64,000 bases of DNA from Piezodorus guildinii. Taxonomy: Eukaryota; Arthropoda; Insecta; Hemiptera; Pentatomidae. How positions within the stretch are numbered: the stretch's first letter is position 1; each line of letters starts with the position of its first letter. The position numbers and the translations under genes are program-made. The DNA lies in assembly GCA_023052935.1 (NCBI GenBank), contig CM041298.1:61188217-61252216 (forward strand), read 5' to 3'. Positions 61,674 through 64,000 of the stretch are shown here, piece by piece. The notes under the pieces were generated by a model. That model made no database searches and was not told where the DNA came from. It was given only the letters and a program-made list of their open reading frames with translations.

Positions 61674-64000
61674 ATGACCTCACCTAATTCCTTATCCATT
61701 CTCCTTTGGAATGCGAATGGTGTTAGAACTCACACTGACGAACTTACAGCCGTACTGCAGGACAAAAACATTGATGTTGCACTCATTACTGAAACTAGAC
61801 TAACCACTAAACAGTACTTTAAAATACCAGGATACACGACATACCGGACAGACCATCCAGACGGCAAAGCCCATGCCGGTACTGCTGTCATAGTCCGCCG
61901 ATCCCTCACCCATCACTTACACCCAATTTCCGCCCACGATTACCTACAAGCAACTTCCATCGTTATCAAAACCTTTTCCTTTCCGCTTATCATCGCATCA
62001 GCATACTGCCCTCCTAAACATCCCATTTCCTCTGCCCAATTTGAATCCTTCCTCAACTCCTTGGGTAATCACTTTATTTTGGGTGCAGACTTAAACGCTA
62101 AGAACCAACAGTGGGGTTCTAGAACCACCAATTCTCGTGGACGGACATTGCAGTCTGCACTCAACTCCCGACGCTTTCATCTCCTACCTCCCGATTCTCC
62201 TACCTACTGGCCAACAGATCCTAACCGTAATCCTGACATCCTCGACTTCTTCATCCACAGCGGATTAGGCTCTCTGAATTTTTCCATAGCTCGCCTTGAT
62301 GAACTATCCTCTGATCATAGTCCATTGATTCTAAATGTATCCATAACACCTATTCCTAAACCTATCCCACCGTCATTCATTAGGGGCCCTGTCAACTGGA
62401 ACCTCTTCCGCGAAATTCTCACTAATGATATTGACCTCAGAGTGATTCTCAAAACCCCAAATGACCTTGACGACGCCGTATATTCATTTACAACCGCTAT
62501 TCAACAAGCCGCCTGGACTGCCTCCTCTCCCAAACAATCCCAAATAATTCCTTACAAAAGCCATTTACCACAACACCTGACAGACCTCATCAACAGCAAA
62601 CGTCGAGCTAGAACATTATGGCAACGCACCCGGCACCCAGAAGATCGCCGCTCCTATAATTTTTTTTGTAGAAAATTAAAGCGGGAGTTGGCGATCTTCC
62701 GTTCCCAATCCTACAATACCTACCTCTCCTCTCTCTCGACTCGTGATAATTCCCTGTGGAATGTCACGAAGAGAATCCTAAAATCCCACACCATTTCCCA
62801 TCCTCTCCGGCGCTGTGATGGTTCCTGGGCTGCTTCTGACAAGCATAAGGCCGAGGAATTCGCACAGCACCTTTCCAAAGTTTTTACTCCTCATCCAGAG
62901 CTTAATCCAACCCATACTGCAGCAGTTGAAGAGTTCCTCACGTCACCAATACCACTATCCTTACCACCTAAAGCAGTTAATCCCTCTGAGGTCAGATATC
63001 TTCTTAAAAAGCGTCCTCTCCGCAAATCTCCTGGATACGATCTCCTTACTCCCCAAATCTTAAGACAACTTCCACCTAAAGCCATTACATTCCTTACATA
63101 TCTCTATAACTGTATCCTACGCACTACCTATTTTCCTCTCTTATGGAAACATTCAACTATGATCCTTTTCCTAAAACCAGGCAAACCTTCTAACAACACG
63201 TCATCTTACAGACCTATCAGCCTACTTCCGATCCTCTCAAAAATTTTCGAAAAGCTCCTACTAAAACGAATCCTAGCCAAATTTCAAAATTTTCCTTCAC
63301 ATCAGTTCGGATTTCTTCCTCAACATTCCACGGTTCAGCAAGGCCTCCGAGTTGTAGACCACATTTCCTCCGCCCTTGAGTGCAAGGAGTATTGTTCGGG
63401 TGCCTTTCTGGACATAGCTCAAGCTTTTGGCACCCGGGACTGCTCTTTAAGCTCAAAACCCATTTACCTCAATCCTTATACCTAATCCTCCGATCCTATT
63501 TATCCAACCGCTCCTTCCGAGTTCGCTGTGGTTCCGAATTTTCCGAACAATATACTGTTGAGGCCGGTGTTCCTCAAGGCAGCGTCTTAGGACCCGTCCT
63601 CTACATCCTCTTCACCGCCGATATCCCTACCGACCCCAATACCTTTCTGGCAACATTTGCTGATGACACAGCCATTTTATCATCCAATTCCGATCCTGAA
63701 GCAGCATCGCTAAATCTCCAAAAGCACCTTTCCCTTGTCGAAGACTGGTGCAATGTTTGGCGCATTAAGGTAAACGAAAGCAAATGCACTCACGTCACAT
63801 TCACCCTTCGACGCAAATCCTGTCCAACGGTTAATTTCAATTCCATACCGCTTCCTTCCTCAGACACAGTCCGGTATCTCGGCTTTTTACTAGACAAAAG
63901 ACTGACGTGGAACCCACATACAAGACTAAAAAGAAAAGAACTCAACCGCAGATTCGGCCAGTTATACAGACTACTAAACAGAAAATCTCATCTTACAGTT
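61674..64000 (+). pseudogene. J4 ORF2, endonuclease and RT with a 10-nt deletion, partial at window end
   Basis: Endonuclease: LLWNANGV, ITETRL, GADLNAKNQQWGS, ILDFF and SDHSPL. RT: SSYRPISLLPILSKIFEKLLLKR, HQFGFLPQHSTVQQ and FLDIAQAF, with the first catalytic Asp. Right after this, near 63428, about ten bases are missing compared with J1 and J2, removing the conserved Asp and neighbours and shifting the frame. A stop follows at 63483. The homologous sequence goes on in the next frame: GVPQGSVLGPVLYILFTADIP, FADDTAILS, YLGFLLDKRLTWNPHTRLKRKE, to the window end. So this copy is not coding-competent. Confidence 0.9.

Larger units (their letters stand above)
60028..64000 (+). mobile_element. J4: Jockey-clade LINE, cut by the window end
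   Basis: 5' UTR (start uncertain; ACAGCTGTTTAA at 60028 resembles the J1 5' end ACAGCTGTTAAC), intact ORF1, directly adjacent ORF2 with a small deletion, continuing past 64000. It is related to J1 and J2 but a distinct copy or family. Confidence 0.88.

Overview
This window reads as a heterochromatin-like or intergenic stretch of an arthropod nuclear genome, most likely an insect. It is AT-rich, no multi-exon host gene can be followed through it, and nearly every recognisable coding stretch belongs to a transposable element: Jockey, I/Nimb, RTE and CR1/L2-type LINEs, a Gypsy/errantivirus-type endogenous retrovirus with env, mariner transposons, a TIR element, and tRNA-derived SINEs. Errantivirus-like elements and this LINE mixture are typical of insects. 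The species cannot be told from the sequence.

Layout. 1-893: AT-rich, empty. 906-10006: Jockey element J1, split by a complete nested Jockey J2 (4069-8490); both have target-site duplications and J2 has two intact ORFs. 10540-12110: decayed RTE-like reverse transcriptase. 12765-12966: foldback repeat. 13400-17613: remnants of SINEs, Jockey 3' ends and a CR1-like tail. 17614-25094: complete errantivirus-like provirus (288-bp LTRs with no difference I can see; gag, pol, env) sitting inside a Jockey fragment (17495-25780). 25780-30002: AT-rich, with CR1-like and Jockey fragments, a (TA)n tract and a perfect 37-bp inverted repeat around a poly-T run. 30003-34426: Jockey-type element J3 with intact overlapping ORFs. 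34437-38228: two mariner remnants, a tRNA-like SINE head, a Jockey 3' end and a lone exon-like sequence at 35826-35877. 39208-40335: a SINE split by an 858-bp TIR element. 40906-44700: two adjacent Jockey 3' fragments, the first carrying a decayed RTE element with a 13-bp target duplication. 45819-50380 (minus strand): a CR1/L2-type LINE whose ORF1 encodes a PHD finger. 50672-54534: an I/Nimb-type LINE with its 3' end missing. 55852-57000 (minus): a second CR1/L2 copy with a SINE inserted in it. 60028-64000: Jockey element J4, running off the window.

How the genes work together. In each LINE, ORF1 is an RNA-binding protein with zinc knuckles (or a PHD finger in the CR1 type). ORF2 supplies the apurinic-like endonuclease and reverse transcriptase that copy the RNA into a nicked target. 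The provirus makes Gag, a frameshifted Pol and an Env with a furin-like site. Mariner and TIR elements move by transposase. Nesting gives a relative age order: J2 is younger than J1, the provirus is younger than its Jockey host fragment, the RTE is younger than its Jockey fragment, and the TIR element is younger than its SINE. I see no CRISPR array, rRNA, functional tRNA or bacterial-type operon, and no convincing new host system. The most notable points are the very young provirus with an odd integrase residue, the Jockey-in-Jockey nest, and the candidate host exon.
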